64,000 nucleotides of DNA from assembly GCF_900215335.1 (NCBI RefSeq), contig NZ_OCMT01000002.1, forward strand, positions 1,302,001 through 1,366,000, in the 5' to 3' direction. The position numbers were made by a program, and so were the translations under genes. This DNA comes from Pedobacter xixiisoli. Lineage in GTDB: Bacteria > Bacteroidota > Bacteroidia > Sphingobacteriales > Sphingobacteriaceae. Shown here piece by piece: positions 34,367-42,842 of the stretch. The notes beneath the pieces are model-generated. The model searched no databases, had not been told where the DNA came from, and saw only the letters and a program-made list of their open reading frames with translations. The number at the start of each line of letters is the position of its first letter. Positions within the stretch are counted from its first letter, which is position 1.

Positions 34367-35650
34367 TTATTCCTTCATTATATTCTCTTCTTCAGCATTT
34401 TCAATTGCCGCAGGACTAACCGCCAACAAATATTTCTCTTCGTCAAATTCGTTTTCACTTTTAGCAATTACAATAGCCGCAATGCCGTTGCCAATCATAT
34501 TTGTAATTGCTCTAGCCTCGCTCATAAATCTATCTACCCCTAACAAAATAGCGATGTGCTCTACTGGCATAATTTTTAAAGCGGTTAAAGTGCTTGCAAG
34601 CACAATAAAACCACTACCCGTAACACCTGCGGCACCTTTACTCGTTACCATTAGCACCAACATAATCGTTACCTGTTCTCCCAAAGTTAAATCGATGCCG
34701 AATACTTGGGTTAAGAAAATTACCGCCATAGCAAGGTAAATCGCGGTGCCATCGAGGTTAAAAGAATACCCCGTTGGAATGACCAAACCTACTACTGATT
34801 TCTCACAACCAATATCTTCCATCTTTTTCATCATACTTGGCAAAACCGATTCTGATGATGAAGTACCCAAAACAATTAAGATTTCTTGGCGAATGTATTT
34901 AAGATATTTCCACAAACTGAACTTATAGTAACGACAGATTGCATTTAACACAATAAATATGAACAGAAAACAGGTAAGATAAACAGCACCCATTAACTTC
35001 GCCATTGGCAACAAGGTATGCAAACCGAATTTACCTACGCTATAGGCCATTCCGCCAAAAGCACCTAAGGGCGCCAAACGCATAATCACCTTCATCATAT
35101 TAAAAAGCACCTTTGCAATCTTATCAAAAGTTACTAGAAGTGATTGCCCAGCCTGCCCCATTTTACTTAGGCCGTAGCCAAATAAAATAGCGAAAACAAG
35201 GATTTGCAAAATCTCACCTTTTGAGAAAGCTTCAAAAATATTCTTAGGGAAAATATGTGCAATAAACTCTAACCAGTTGATAGAACCAGCTTGTTTAGTA
35301 TACTCAGCAATTTTAGTTACATCGCCTTCTGGCACTTTAACACCTACTCCAGGTTTCAATATATTAGCCACCAACAATCCAATAGCAATGGCAATGGTTG
35401 TTACAACTTCGAAATAAAGCAAGGCTTTTCCACCTACCACACCTACCTTTTTCATATCGCCCATGTGGGCAATACCTAAAACGATAGTAAAGAAAATGAT
35501 TGGAGCAATCAACATGCTAATCATATTGATAAAACTCTTACTAATCAATTCGGCATGGGGAGCAAACCCTGGATAAAGTACGCCCACTAAAATACCTAGA
35601 GAGATGGCAAATAATACCTGAAAAGTAAGGTTCGAAATAATTTTCTTCAT
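34367..35650 (-). CDS. Dicarboxylate/amino acid:cation symporter (DAACS family)
   Basis: A 427-residue member of the GltP/DctA family importing C4-dicarboxylates or glutamate/aspartate with H+ or Na+. The serine-rich hairpin is GTSSSESVLPSMM, and the substrate/ion site reads PTGYSFNLDGTAIYLAMAVIFL and DRFMSEARAITNMIGNG. About eight membrane segments and two re-entrant loops. The ending AIENAEEENIMKE is charged. The sequence just upstream of the ATG is a CCAAA-type repeat (35651-35673), which is odd for a leader. Confidence 0.93.
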   Translation of the reverse strand: MKKIISNLTFQVLFAISLGILVGVLYPGFAPHAELISKSFINMISMLIAPIIFFTIVLGIAHMGDMKKVGVVGGKALLYFEVVTTIAIAIGLLVANILKPGVGVKVPEGDVTKIAEYTKQAGSINWLEFIAHIFPKNIFEAFSKGEILQILVFAILFGYGLSKMGQAGQSLLVTFDKIAKVLFNMMKVIMRLAPLGAFGGMAYSVGKFGLHTLLPMAKLMGAVYLTCFLFIFIVLNAICRYYKFSLWKYLKYIRQEILIVLGTSSSESVLPSMMKKMEDIGCEKSVVGLVIPTGYSFNLDGTAIYLAMAVIFLTQVFGIDLTLGEQVTIMLVLMVTSKGAAGVTGSGFIVLASTLTALKIMPVEHIAILLGVDRFMSEARAITNMIGNGIAAIVIAKSENEFDEEKYLLAVSPAAIENAEEENIMKE

Positions 35651-35786
35651 TTTGGTTGGGTTTGGTTTGGTTTGAAGCTGGAAATATATAACTTATTTTT
35701 AAAATATTTTAAAAATACATTGAATTCACTTTATTTCTAGGACTAAAATAACCCTCATCCAAAAAATGTCTAGCAATTTTGTTTTG

Positions 35787-35794
35787 TATATTTG
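35787..35794 (+). promoter_or_regulatory. -7 box of the small lipoprotein gene
   Basis: TATATTTG, 16 nt before the ATG at 35811. It falls inside an upstream open frame starting at 35766, arguing that translation begins at 35811. Confidence 0.6.
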
Positions 35795-35810
35795 CATATA
35801 TCAAAAAGTG

Positions 35811-36254
35811 ATGGGAAAATTAAAGTTTGTTTTATTAGGCTTAATATTAACGGGAATTATTGGATATGCTTGCAAGAAAGAGCCTGTAGACAGTAAACTA
35901 TTTGTAGAAAGATATTTAGTAGGTCAATGGCCTATCAAAACGTACGTAAGGTTAGAATACAAAAATGGTATAATTGACAGCTCGAAAATCGACACCATAC
36001 TTCCAATACAAAATGACACTTCTAAAGTTAGGGTAAAGTATACAGAAGGCATGACCTTTATCAAAAATGGAGATACTATTAAATACAGTATTGACGCTGA
36101 TGGAAAAAACATCAACTTTGCCACCACTCCAGATAGCACTTGGACAATTTCTTATTTGAGAAACAATTATTTCAAAATTACGCATACACGCCAGGAGACT
36201 ATTGGCACAGATGTGCATAAATATGTGATAGAACAAGAGTTTAGCAAGTTGTAA
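35811..36254 (+). CDS. Small lipoprotein, unknown
   Basis: A 147-residue predicted lipoprotein: MGKLKFVLLGLILTGIIGYAC gives a signal peptide with lipobox GYAC (Cys21). The mature part is a small beta-rich domain (lipocalin-like size, about 110 residues: GQWPIKTYVRLEYKNG ... TWTISYLRNNYFKITHTR). I do not recognise the family. The gene ends 1 bp before the stop of the converging ABC exporter gene, with no terminator between. Confidence 0.7.
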   Translation: MGKLKFVLLGLILTGIIGYACKKEPVDSKLFVERYLVGQWPIKTYVRLEYKNGIIDSSKIDTILPIQNDTSKVRVKYTEGMTFIKNGDTIKYSIDADGKNINFATTPDSTWTISYLRNNYFKITHTRQETIGTDVHKYVIEQEFSKL

Positions 36255-36255
36255 C

Positions 36256-38034
36256 TTACTTTGCGATGCCTACTGAAGAAAACTGTAGGTCATACAAACG
36301 TTTGTAATAGCCATCTAACTTTAACAATTGCTGGTGCGTTCCTTTTTCTTTGATTTCGCCCTTATCTAAAACAATAATTAAATCTGCTTTTTGGATAGTT
36401 GATAAACGATGCGCAATCACGATAGAAGTTCTGCCTTGCATTAATTTATCGATAGCATTCTGTATCAACAATTCTGTTTCTGTATCTACAGATGAGGTAG
36501 CTTCATCCAATACTAAAATAGCTGGTTTGTACACCAAAGCACGAATAAATGAAATCAACTGTGCTTGTCCTGCCGAAAGTGTAGCTCCCCTTTCCATCAC
36601 ATTGTAATGATATCCACCAGGCAAACGTTCAATAAAATGATGCGCTCCAACCTTTTTCGCAGCATCTACTACTTCATCGAAACTAATTTCTGGATTATTT
36701 AATGTGATGTTATTATAGATTGTATCTGAGAAAAGAAACACATCTTGCAGCACCGTAGCTATATTTTTCCTCAGATACGCCAATTCATAATCCTGAATCG
36801 CGTTACCGTCAATAGCAATACTTCCCTTTTGGATTTCGTAAAAGCGATTTAAAATATTAATGGTGGATGATTTTCCCGCTCCAGTAGCACCAACCAGCGC
36901 AATGGTTTGTCCAGATTTAACTTCGAAAGAAATATCTTTCAAAACATATTTCGGGTTTTCCTCCCCATCCTGGTCGTAGCTGAACCAAACGTTTTGGAAA
37001 GACAAATCGCCCCTTAGTTTCTGTGGTGCCAAAGTTCCTTTATCTTCGGTCTGTTCTTGCGTATCTAGCACCTTAAAAACACGCTCAGCGCCAACCATCC
37101 CCATTTGCAGCGTATTAAATTTATCTGCCAACTCCCTTATGGGCCTAAATAGCATGTTAATGAACATGATAAAAGTGGTGATGATGCCCGGCTCAATAGT
37201 AGGATTGTTTAATATTGTTTTGGAACCATACCAAATTAACAAACCTAGTGACATCGCCGAAATTAACTCCACTACAGGAAAGAAAATCGAATAATACCAA
37301 TTGGAACGAATATTGGCATCACGGTAGCGAGAGTTGATTTTCTCGAACTTTCTGTATTCCTGATCTTCTCTTGCAAAGTATTGGATAATAGCGATACCGC
37401 TGATATGCTCCTGTAAAAAAGTATTCAAGTTGGAAACTTCTGCCCTTACTTCCTGAAAAGCTACCTTGATAGCTTTCTGAAAAATCCGAGTTGCTATAAT
37501 TAAAAATGGCATTGGGATAAGCACGGCAAGTGTAAGTTTCCAATCCATGTAGAACATGATACTAGTAACCACAATCACTTGCAGTAAATCACCAATCATA
37601 GCAATTAGGCCCTCCGAAAATATATCTGCGATGGTCTCCAGATCGGATACTGTACGGGTAATCAACTGACCAATGGGTGTTTTGTCGAAAAACTTTAACC
37701 TTAGCTTAGTAATATGATTGAATATATTTATTCTTAAATCCTTAATAGCCGATTGACCAAGTTTATTAGTCAATAATGTATGTGCATATTGAAAAACAGT
37801 TTGCAGAGCCAGCAATATCAACATCAAAATAGTAATGTTTAGCAAGCCTTGGAAATCACCCTTTAAAATATGCTGATCTAAAGTATAGCCCACTAGCATT
37901 GGTCTAACAGGAGCAATTGCAGCTAATAATATCGTCAGCAAAACAGACCACACAAAAATAGCCCTGTAAGGCCTCACATAGGCCATCACCCTTTTCAATA
38001 AGCTAAAATTAAACGCGTCTCCGGTTACAGCCAT
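36256..38034 (-). CDS. MsbA-type ABC exporter half-transporter
   Basis: A 592-residue fused permease-ATPase from the ATG at 38034. Six membrane helices occupy about 15-310. The ATPase (about 340-580) has Walker A GATGAGKSS, Q-loop TVLQDVFLFSDTIYNNI, an atypical signature LSAGQAQ, Walker B ILVLDEATSSVD and the H-loop IVIAHRLST. The signature is LSAGQ rather than LSGGQ, a variant seen in functional members. Likely exports a lipid or peptide as a homodimer or heterodimer; no partner gene is adjacent. It follows truA by 83 bp on the same strand. Confidence 0.92.
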   Translation of the reverse strand: MAVTGDAFNFSLLKRVMAYVRPYRAIFVWSVLLTILLAAIAPVRPMLVGYTLDQHILKGDFQGLLNITILMLILLALQTVFQYAHTLLTNKLGQSAIKDLRINIFNHITKLRLKFFDKTPIGQLITRTVSDLETIADIFSEGLIAMIGDLLQVIVVTSIMFYMDWKLTLAVLIPMPFLIIATRIFQKAIKVAFQEVRAEVSNLNTFLQEHISGIAIIQYFAREDQEYRKFEKINSRYRDANIRSNWYYSIFFPVVELISAMSLGLLIWYGSKTILNNPTIEPGIITTFIMFINMLFRPIRELADKFNTLQMGMVGAERVFKVLDTQEQTEDKGTLAPQKLRGDLSFQNVWFSYDQDGEENPKYVLKDISFEVKSGQTIALVGATGAGKSSTINILNRFYEIQKGSIAIDGNAIQDYELAYLRKNIATVLQDVFLFSDTIYNNITLNNPEISFDEVVDAAKKVGAHHFIERLPGGYHYNVMERGATLSAGQAQLISFIRALVYKPAILVLDEATSSVDTETELLIQNAIDKLMQGRTSIVIAHRLSTIQKADLIIVLDKGEIKEKGTHQQLLKLDGYYKRLYDLQFSSVGIAK

Positions 38035-38117
38035 ATTTTTAATTTTGAATGAGTACAACTTGATTGATCGAATGAAGCTCTCCGATATCTATTCAATCAA
38101 TTTCTCATTTCGTCATT

Positions 38118-38876
38118 TTAATCAATTTTAATATAAGGATACTCTATTGCGACTAAATACAATCCGCACGCTGGCACAGATTGTCCTGCTTTGCTTCTAT
38201 TTTTACTTGCTATGATTTCTTCAACAGCAGCAATCTCAATATCGCCCCTACCTACCATTACCAAAGTGCCCATAATAGCCCTCACCATATTACGCAAAAA
38301 ACGATCAGCTTTAATGGTAAAAATCAAACCATCGGGCTGTTGTTCAACTTTAGCATAGCTGATTTTACAGTTATTGGTAAAGGTTTGTGTATTGGATTTG
38401 CTAAAGCAAGAAAAATCTTTGTGCTGCAATAATACTTGTGCAGCTTGGTTCATCTTTCCGATATCCAATTGACCTTTGTACAACCAAGACCGGTCTAACT
38501 TAAAAGGATTTTTATGGAAATGCAGGTAATATTTGTACTCTCTAGCTGTTGCGTCAAAACGGGCATGCGCTTCGTTAGCTACTTCAAAAATACGATGTAA
38601 AGCAATACTGTAAGGCAACAAAGCATTGATCCCCTTTACTGAATTTTCTACTTGTTTCGGGTTTACATCTACCAAATCGAAATGCGCATAAAATTGTGTG
38701 GCATGCACCCCTGTATCTGTTCTTCCACAACCTAATGAAACTATTTCTTGCCTAAAAAAGGTGCTTAACGCCTTATCTAAACATTCCTGCACAGTAATGC
38801 TATTGGGCTGTGTTTGCCAACCATGAAAATCTGTGCCATTATAGCTCAATTCAATAAAATATCGCTTTGTTTCCAA
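38118..38876 (-). CDS. truA: tRNA pseudouridine 38-40 synthase
   Basis: Makes pseudouridine at positions 38-40 of the tRNA anticodon arm. The catalytic Asp is in GCGRTDTGVHA; LSYNGTDFHGWQ, EYKYYLH and RADRFLRNMVRAIMG are also family-typical. 252 residues. The start must be the TTG at 38876, because the conserved first strand begins within six residues. That TTG lies only 5 nt after a TATTTTTG box, so the message may be nearly leaderless. Confidence 0.94.
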   Translation of the reverse strand: METKRYFIELSYNGTDFHGWQTQPNSITVQECLDKALSTFFRQEIVSLGCGRTDTGVHATQFYAHFDLVDVNPKQVENSVKGINALLPYSIALHRIFEVANEAHARFDATAREYKYYLHFHKNPFKLDRSWLYKGQLDIGKMNQAAQVLLQHKDFSCFSKSNTQTFTNNCKISYAKVEQQPDGLIFTIKADRFLRNMVRAIMGTLVMVGRGDIEIAAVEEIIASKNRSKAGQSVPACGLYLVAIEYPYIKID

Positions 38877-38881
38877 TGCTG

Positions 38882-38889
38882 CAAAAATA
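38882..38889 (-). promoter_or_regulatory. -7 box of truA
   Basis: TATTTTTG on the minus strand, 5 nt before the TTG start. If used, the transcript begins at or within a few bases of the start codon. Confidence 0.45.
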
Positions 38890-38978
38890 GCGGAAAGAAC
38901 AAGGAATAAAGAATAAGGATAAAAGATTATGAAACATGCGCTATAATTTTACAAAGAAGAAGTCTTTCATCCTTGTTC

Positions 38979-39010
38979 TTTGTTCTTTTATCCTCAAAAG
39001 ATTAAGTTTG
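38979..39010 (+). promoter_or_regulatory. Promoter of the DUF4293-type gene
   Basis: TTTG (38979-38982), 20 nt, then TAAGTTTG (39003-39010): both consensus elements with correct spacing, 16 nt before the ATG at 39027. The -33 element lies in a low-complexity GTTCTTT stretch that also appears inverted at about 38894. Confidence 0.75.
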
Positions 39011-39026
39011 TAAAAAATTAAAACTC

Positions 39027-39473
39027 ATGATCCAAAGAATTCAATCTATTTGGCTTTTGCTTGCTGCAATCAATATTTTATGCCTATTATTTGTACCTAC
39101 CATCGGCGCATCTACGGATAGTGGATACTATATATTAAATGGTTCCGGTCTTAAATTAGAAGGCGCAAAAGAGCAGGCAACTAATATCCCGCTTTTAGTA
39201 AGTGTTATTTTAGCTGGATTAATCAGCTTGATTAACGTCTTTAATTTCAGAAATAGAAAACTACAAATACGTATCGCTTCGCTAAATATTTTTCTAATCC
39301 TCGCTTTATCTTTCTGGCTCACCCAAATGGTAAAAAGTCTTGGAGAGCTAAAAGTACTAGATATTGAACCAGGAATATTTCTTCCATTAGTAGCTATCAT
39401 TTTTACCTTATTGGCGATTAGAGGGATCAAACAAGATGAAAAACTGATTCGCTCTGCTGATAGACTGCGTTAA
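39027..39473 (+). CDS. DUF4293-type four-helix membrane protein
   Basis: A 148-residue protein opening MIQRIQSIWLLLAAINILCLLF, a signature I associate with DUF4293 in Bacteroidota. Four membrane segments (about 8-24, 55-73, 83-100 and 116-133) with a short extracellular loop between the first two. Function unknown. It is divergent from truA, with a strong promoter, and followed by its own terminator. Confidence 0.8.
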   Translation: MIQRIQSIWLLLAAINILCLLFVPTIGASTDSGYYILNGSGLKLEGAKEQATNIPLLVSVILAGLISLINVFNFRNRKLQIRIASLNIFLILALSFWLTQMVKSLGELKVLDIEPGIFLPLVAIIFTLLAIRGIKQDEKLIRSADRLR

Positions 39474-39545
39474 GCTACATGTAAGCAAAGGTTTTATATA
39501 GTAGTCGACTCTACGACATTTATTGCAATGCAATCCTTAGCATCA

Positions 39546-39574
39546 AAGCCAGTTTATTTCAAAGACTGGCTTTT
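39546..39574 (+). terminator. Terminator after the DUF4293-type gene
   Basis: AAGCCAGT / ACTGGCTT stem with an 11-nt loop and a T-rich tail, 73 bp after the stop. Confidence 0.85.
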
Positions 39575-39715
39575 CTGTATCCTTAAACTTGTTGAGCTTC
39601 TGCTTATAAAATCGACAAAATAGCGAGCAACAATACTCGGTCTAGCGATAATAACAAGACTTATGAAGTGTTAAAAACTTATCAAATCTTAATTGCATCA
39701 CATTTTTGAAACTAA

Positions 39716-39895
39716 CCAAATAGCGTCAGTCGGAAGTTAATTAGCCCATATTTAGATTACAGTAAAGCTCCCGAAAAAAAGTCGAAACAGGAAAACTTTC
39801 GAGAGCAACAAGCACTAAAAATGCGCCTCGAACACGGCACCAAGCCAATTGAGCAAACACCACCCTTCATAACTTTCTTATTTACAATTTATTAA
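39716..39895 (+). pseudogene. Possible gene remnant without a start
   Basis: A 59-codon frame is open from just after a stop at 39713 to a TAA at 39893. Its translation is charged and protein-like (YLDYSKAPEKKSKQ ... FREQQALKMRLEHGTKPIEQ) rather than the Lys/Asn/Ile/Phe mix of random AT-rich DNA. The only ATG leaves 24 residues. It could be the tail of a decayed gene. Family not recognised, and chance is a real alternative. The rest of the 500-bp gap shows nothing else. Confidence 0.25.
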
Positions 39896-39943
39896 GCTTA
39901 AAACAAATTATTTACAACTATATATATTACGAATAATTAACCG

Positions 39944-39951
39944 TACCTTTG
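39944..39951 (+). promoter_or_regulatory. -7 box of the DEAD-box helicase gene
   Basis: TACCTTTG, a full TAnnTTTG match, 22 nt before the ATG at 39974. Confidence 0.6.
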
Positions 39952-39973
39952 CGCCTTAATAAAAAATGTTATA

Positions 39974-41920
39974 ATGATAAACCCATTTAGTAAATTGGGG
40001 ATAAGTGATGACGTTGTTAATGCCGTAAAAGAGCTAGGATTCGAAAATCCTACGCCTATTCAGGAGCAATCTATTCCTGTACTGTTAGAAGGTAGTAACG
40101 ACTTTGTTGGTTTGGCCCAAACAGGAACAGGAAAAACAGCCGCATTTGGTTTGCCGTTGTTAGAATTAATAGACTTTAAGAGCAATAAGCCGCAAGCACT
40201 AATTTTGTGCCCAACGCGTGAGCTATGTCTGCAGATTGCAAACGACATCAAAAATTTCTCTAAAAACACGCAGAATGCACACGTGGTTGCCGTTTACGGT
40301 GGCGCTAACATTATGCAACAACTACGCGAAATACGCAATGGCGTACAAATTGTAGTGGCCACGCCCGGCCGTATGTTAGATATCATTGGTCGTAAAGCCA
40401 TCGATTTCTCTAGCGTTAAATATGTAGTATTGGATGAGGCAGATGAAATGTTAAACATGGGCTTCCAAGAAGACATCAACGACATTTTATCGACTACACC
40501 AGACGATAAAAAAACATGGTTATTCTCTGCAACGATGCCTCCTGAGGTTCGTCGCATAGCTAAAAACTACATGGACAACCCTGTAGAATTAACCATGGGC
40601 ACAAAAAACACAGGTAACGTAAATATTGAGCACGAGTATTACATTGTAAAAGCTCGCGATAAGTATGCTGCCCTAAAACGTATTGTAGATTACAACCCAG
40701 ATATTTTTGGTGTGGTTTTCTGTAAAACGAAAATGGATACGCAGGATGTTGCCGAGCATTTAATTAAAGATGGCTACAATGCTGATGCTTTACACGGAGA
40801 CTTGTCTCAACAACAACGTGACAAGGTAATGCAACGTTTCCGCGATCGTAACATGCAATTATTAATTGCTACTGATGTTGCTGCTCGTGGTATTGACGTT
40901 TCAGGGGTAACTCACGTAATTAACTATGCTTTGCCTGATGAAATTGAAAGTTACACTCACCGTTCTGGCCGTACTGGTCGTGCTGGTAAAACTGGTGTTT
41001 CTATATGTATCATCAACGCTAAAGAAACTGGTAAAATCCGTCAGATTGAAAGAATCATTGGCAAACAATTTACAAAAGCTGAATTACCTACAGGTTTTGA
41101 TGTTTGCGAAAAACAATTGTTCGGCTTAATTCACCGTGTACATAACGTAGAGGTTAACGAAGAGCAAATCGACAAATATATGTCGAGAATTAACGACGAA
41201 TTTGCTGATTTGAGCAAAGAAGAAGTAATTAAGAAATTTGCGTCATTAGAGTTTAACCGTTTCTTAGAATATTACCAAAACGCACCAGACCTTAACTTAA
41301 GTGCTGATGACCGTTTTGACAGAGGTGAGCGTGGTGAAAGAAGAGAGCGTGGAGAACGTAATGGGCGTGGTGCAGAAGATGGCTACTCTCGTTTGTTTAT
41401 TAACGTTGGTTCGGTAGATGAGTTTACCAGAGGTGATTTATTGAGCTTCGTTTGCAACAACGGTAAAATTAGCGGCAAAGCTGTTGGCAAAATCGACTTA
41501 AAAGGTGTTTTCTCTTTTGTAGAGGTAGAAAATGGTGCAGTTGATGCACTTTTCAACAACTTTAAAGACGTACAATACAACGGTAGAGAAGTTAGAATTG
41601 AGAAAAGTGGCGAAGCTCCAGTTGGAGGTAGAGGCGGTGAAAGAAGAAGCGGTGGTGGCTACAGAGGTGGTAACGGAGGAGAGAGAAGAAGTGGTGGCTA
41701 CGGTGGTGATAGAAGAGGTGGAGATCGTGGTGGCGACAGAAGAAGCGGCGGTGGAGATCGTTCTGGAAGCGGAAGACGTGGTGATCGTTCTGGTGGCGGA
41801 AGTAGTGAAGGCGGTTTCAGAGACTTCTCTGGACGTAGTCGTGAAGAAAGAAGCGGCGGAAGCGGAAGACGTGAAGGCGGAAGTGGAAATGGCGGAAGCG
41901 ATAGAAGACGTAGATCTTAG
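39974..41920 (+). CDS. DEAD-box ATP-dependent RNA helicase with RGG-like tail
   Basis: A 648-residue RNA helicase of the DeaD/CshA type. The core (about 1-375) has the Q motif (NPTPIQEQSIP), Walker A AQTGTGKTAAFG, PTRELCLQ, DEAD in VLDEADEMLN, SATMP and HRSGRTGRAG. A DbpA-like RNA-binding domain follows (about 465-545, YSRLFINVGSVDEFTRGDLLSF). The last about 100 residues are Gly/Arg/Ser repeats (GGERRSGG, RGGDR), RGG-like and probably disordered RNA-binding. Likely roles are cold adaptation, ribosome assembly or mRNA decay. Confidence 0.95.
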   Translation: MINPFSKLGISDDVVNAVKELGFENPTPIQEQSIPVLLEGSNDFVGLAQTGTGKTAAFGLPLLELIDFKSNKPQALILCPTRELCLQIANDIKNFSKNTQNAHVVAVYGGANIMQQLREIRNGVQIVVATPGRMLDIIGRKAIDFSSVKYVVLDEADEMLNMGFQEDINDILSTTPDDKKTWLFSATMPPEVRRIAKNYMDNPVELTMGTKNTGNVNIEHEYYIVKARDKYAALKRIVDYNPDIFGVVFCKTKMDTQDVAEHLIKDGYNADALHGDLSQQQRDKVMQRFRDRNMQLLIATDVAARGIDVSGVTHVINYALPDEIESYTHRSGRTGRAGKTGVSICIINAKETGKIRQIERIIGKQFTKAELPTGFDVCEKQLFGLIHRVHNVEVNEEQIDKYMSRINDEFADLSKEEVIKKFASLEFNRFLEYYQNAPDLNLSADDRFDRGERGERRERGERNGRGAEDGYSRLFINVGSVDEFTRGDLLSFVCNNGKISGKAVGKIDLKGVFSFVEVENGAVDALFNNFKDVQYNGREVRIEKSGEAPVGGRGGERRSGGGYRGGNGGERRSGGYGGDRRGGDRGGDRRSGGGDRSGSGRRGDRSGGGSSEGGFRDFSGRSREERSGGSGRREGGSGNGGSDRRRRS

Positions 41921-41938
41921 TTTTCAGTTTCCAATTAT

Positions 41939-41982
41939 AAAAAGAAAAAGTCCCATTAAATTTAATGGGACTTTTTCTTTTT
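41939..41982. terminator. Perfect 22-bp palindromic bidirectional terminator
   Basis: A fully symmetric palindrome: an AAAAAGAAAAAG run, then TCCCATTAAA mirrored by TTTAATGGGA and CTTTTTCTTTTT. It serves the converging helicase and secreted protein genes. Confidence 0.92.
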
Positions 41983-42039
41983 ATATCAGTTTACAGTTTT
42001 GGGCGCCTCATTGCAAACTGTAAATTGAAAAATATCGAC

Positions 42040-42375
42040 TTATTGCACCGGTCTATTCTTAATCTCACTTGCTTTTAAATAAACCTTTGCTCCTTTTTTG
42101 TTTACATAATATTTACGGTTTTTACCATCGATGTAAACATTAGTACCGTCTGGAGCCATTTTACCTTTATAGGTCTGGTCGGCAACTTTAGCGCTGCCTT
42201 TAACAGCTACTTCTGCCGTTTTATTACCAACAGCATTCGCTCCTTTTTCTACTGCCTTGCCAGTTTTTTGGATTACTTTTCCAGCTTCAGTTTTTTTCTC
42301 TTGTGCACTAGCACTTGTTGAAAACAGGGTCATCGCAGCAATAGCGAACAGACCTAATAAATATCTCTTTTTCAT
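42040..42375 (-). CDS. Small secreted Lys/Ala-rich protein
   Basis: A 111-residue protein from the ATG at 42375. A signal peptide (MKKRYLLGLFAIAAMTLFSTSASA) is followed by an Ala/Lys/Gly-rich amphipathic stretch (KTGKAVEKGANAVGNKTAEVAVKGSAKVADQ) with short repeats reminiscent of LEA or YtxH-like helices. The C-terminal domain YKGKMAPDGTNVYIDGKNRKYYVNKKGAKVYLK resembles a small beta hairpin seen in Bacteroidota envelope proteins. Function unknown. A longer open frame to 42480 is less likely, since it would place the signal peptide inside the protein. Confidence 0.72.
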   Translation of the reverse strand: MKKRYLLGLFAIAAMTLFSTSASAQEKKTEAGKVIQKTGKAVEKGANAVGNKTAEVAVKGSAKVADQTYKGKMAPDGTNVYIDGKNRKYYVNKKGAKVYLKASEIKNRPVQ

Positions 42376-42541
42376 TATCTTAGAATTTAATGAATAGAGA
42401 ACAAAAAAGAGAAAGGTTTGGTTTTGAGAGTTTTCGGTTCGCTCAAAAAGCAAGTATAAAAGTGAGTTCGGTTTAAGCATTGTCTTAAACTTTATTCAAT
42501 CGATACTAGAATGTGTTTTTTAGCTCGCCGCCGCTGGGCTC

Positions 42542-42565
42542 TTACTTTTTGGCCGCAAAAAGTAA
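42542..42565. repeat. TTACTTTTTG hairpin element
   Basis: Perfect 10-bp stem (TTACTTTTTG / CAAAAAGTAA) with loop GCCG, in the 467-bp gap between the secreted protein gene and gpsA. Variants of this hairpin are, from memory, frequent in Bacteroidota intergenic DNA. The rest of the gap has no coding potential that I can support. Confidence 0.65.
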
Positions 42566-42842
42566 CAAAAACTCTCGGTTGCTTATTTTTCTTTCAAAGA
42601 AAGTGCGGTGGCTTATTGCTGCAAACCGAAAAACAAGAGACCGAATATAAGCTGAACGTAGATTTGAAGGGCTATCGCTAGCGAACATCTTAATTCTCTC
42701 ATCCCGAACTCACGTTAAGTATATCAAAAAGCTGGTATAATTTGAATTGATTTAAAATGCCAATAGACTTTGACACTGAAACTAGTCTAAGCTGTGTTTA
42801 GACGCCAGCTAGTTCAAGTCCCCTTTTAGTCGATTTAGGGAT

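Noticed and set aside
35651..35673. TTTGG-type short repeats before the symporter ATG as a binding array
   Set aside because: Only four imperfect units; could be simple low-complexity sequence.
41532..42023. 163-residue Val/Glu-rich open frame overlapping the helicase tail
   Set aside because: It is a frame shadow of the Gly/Arg repeat region of the helicase and runs through the terminator.
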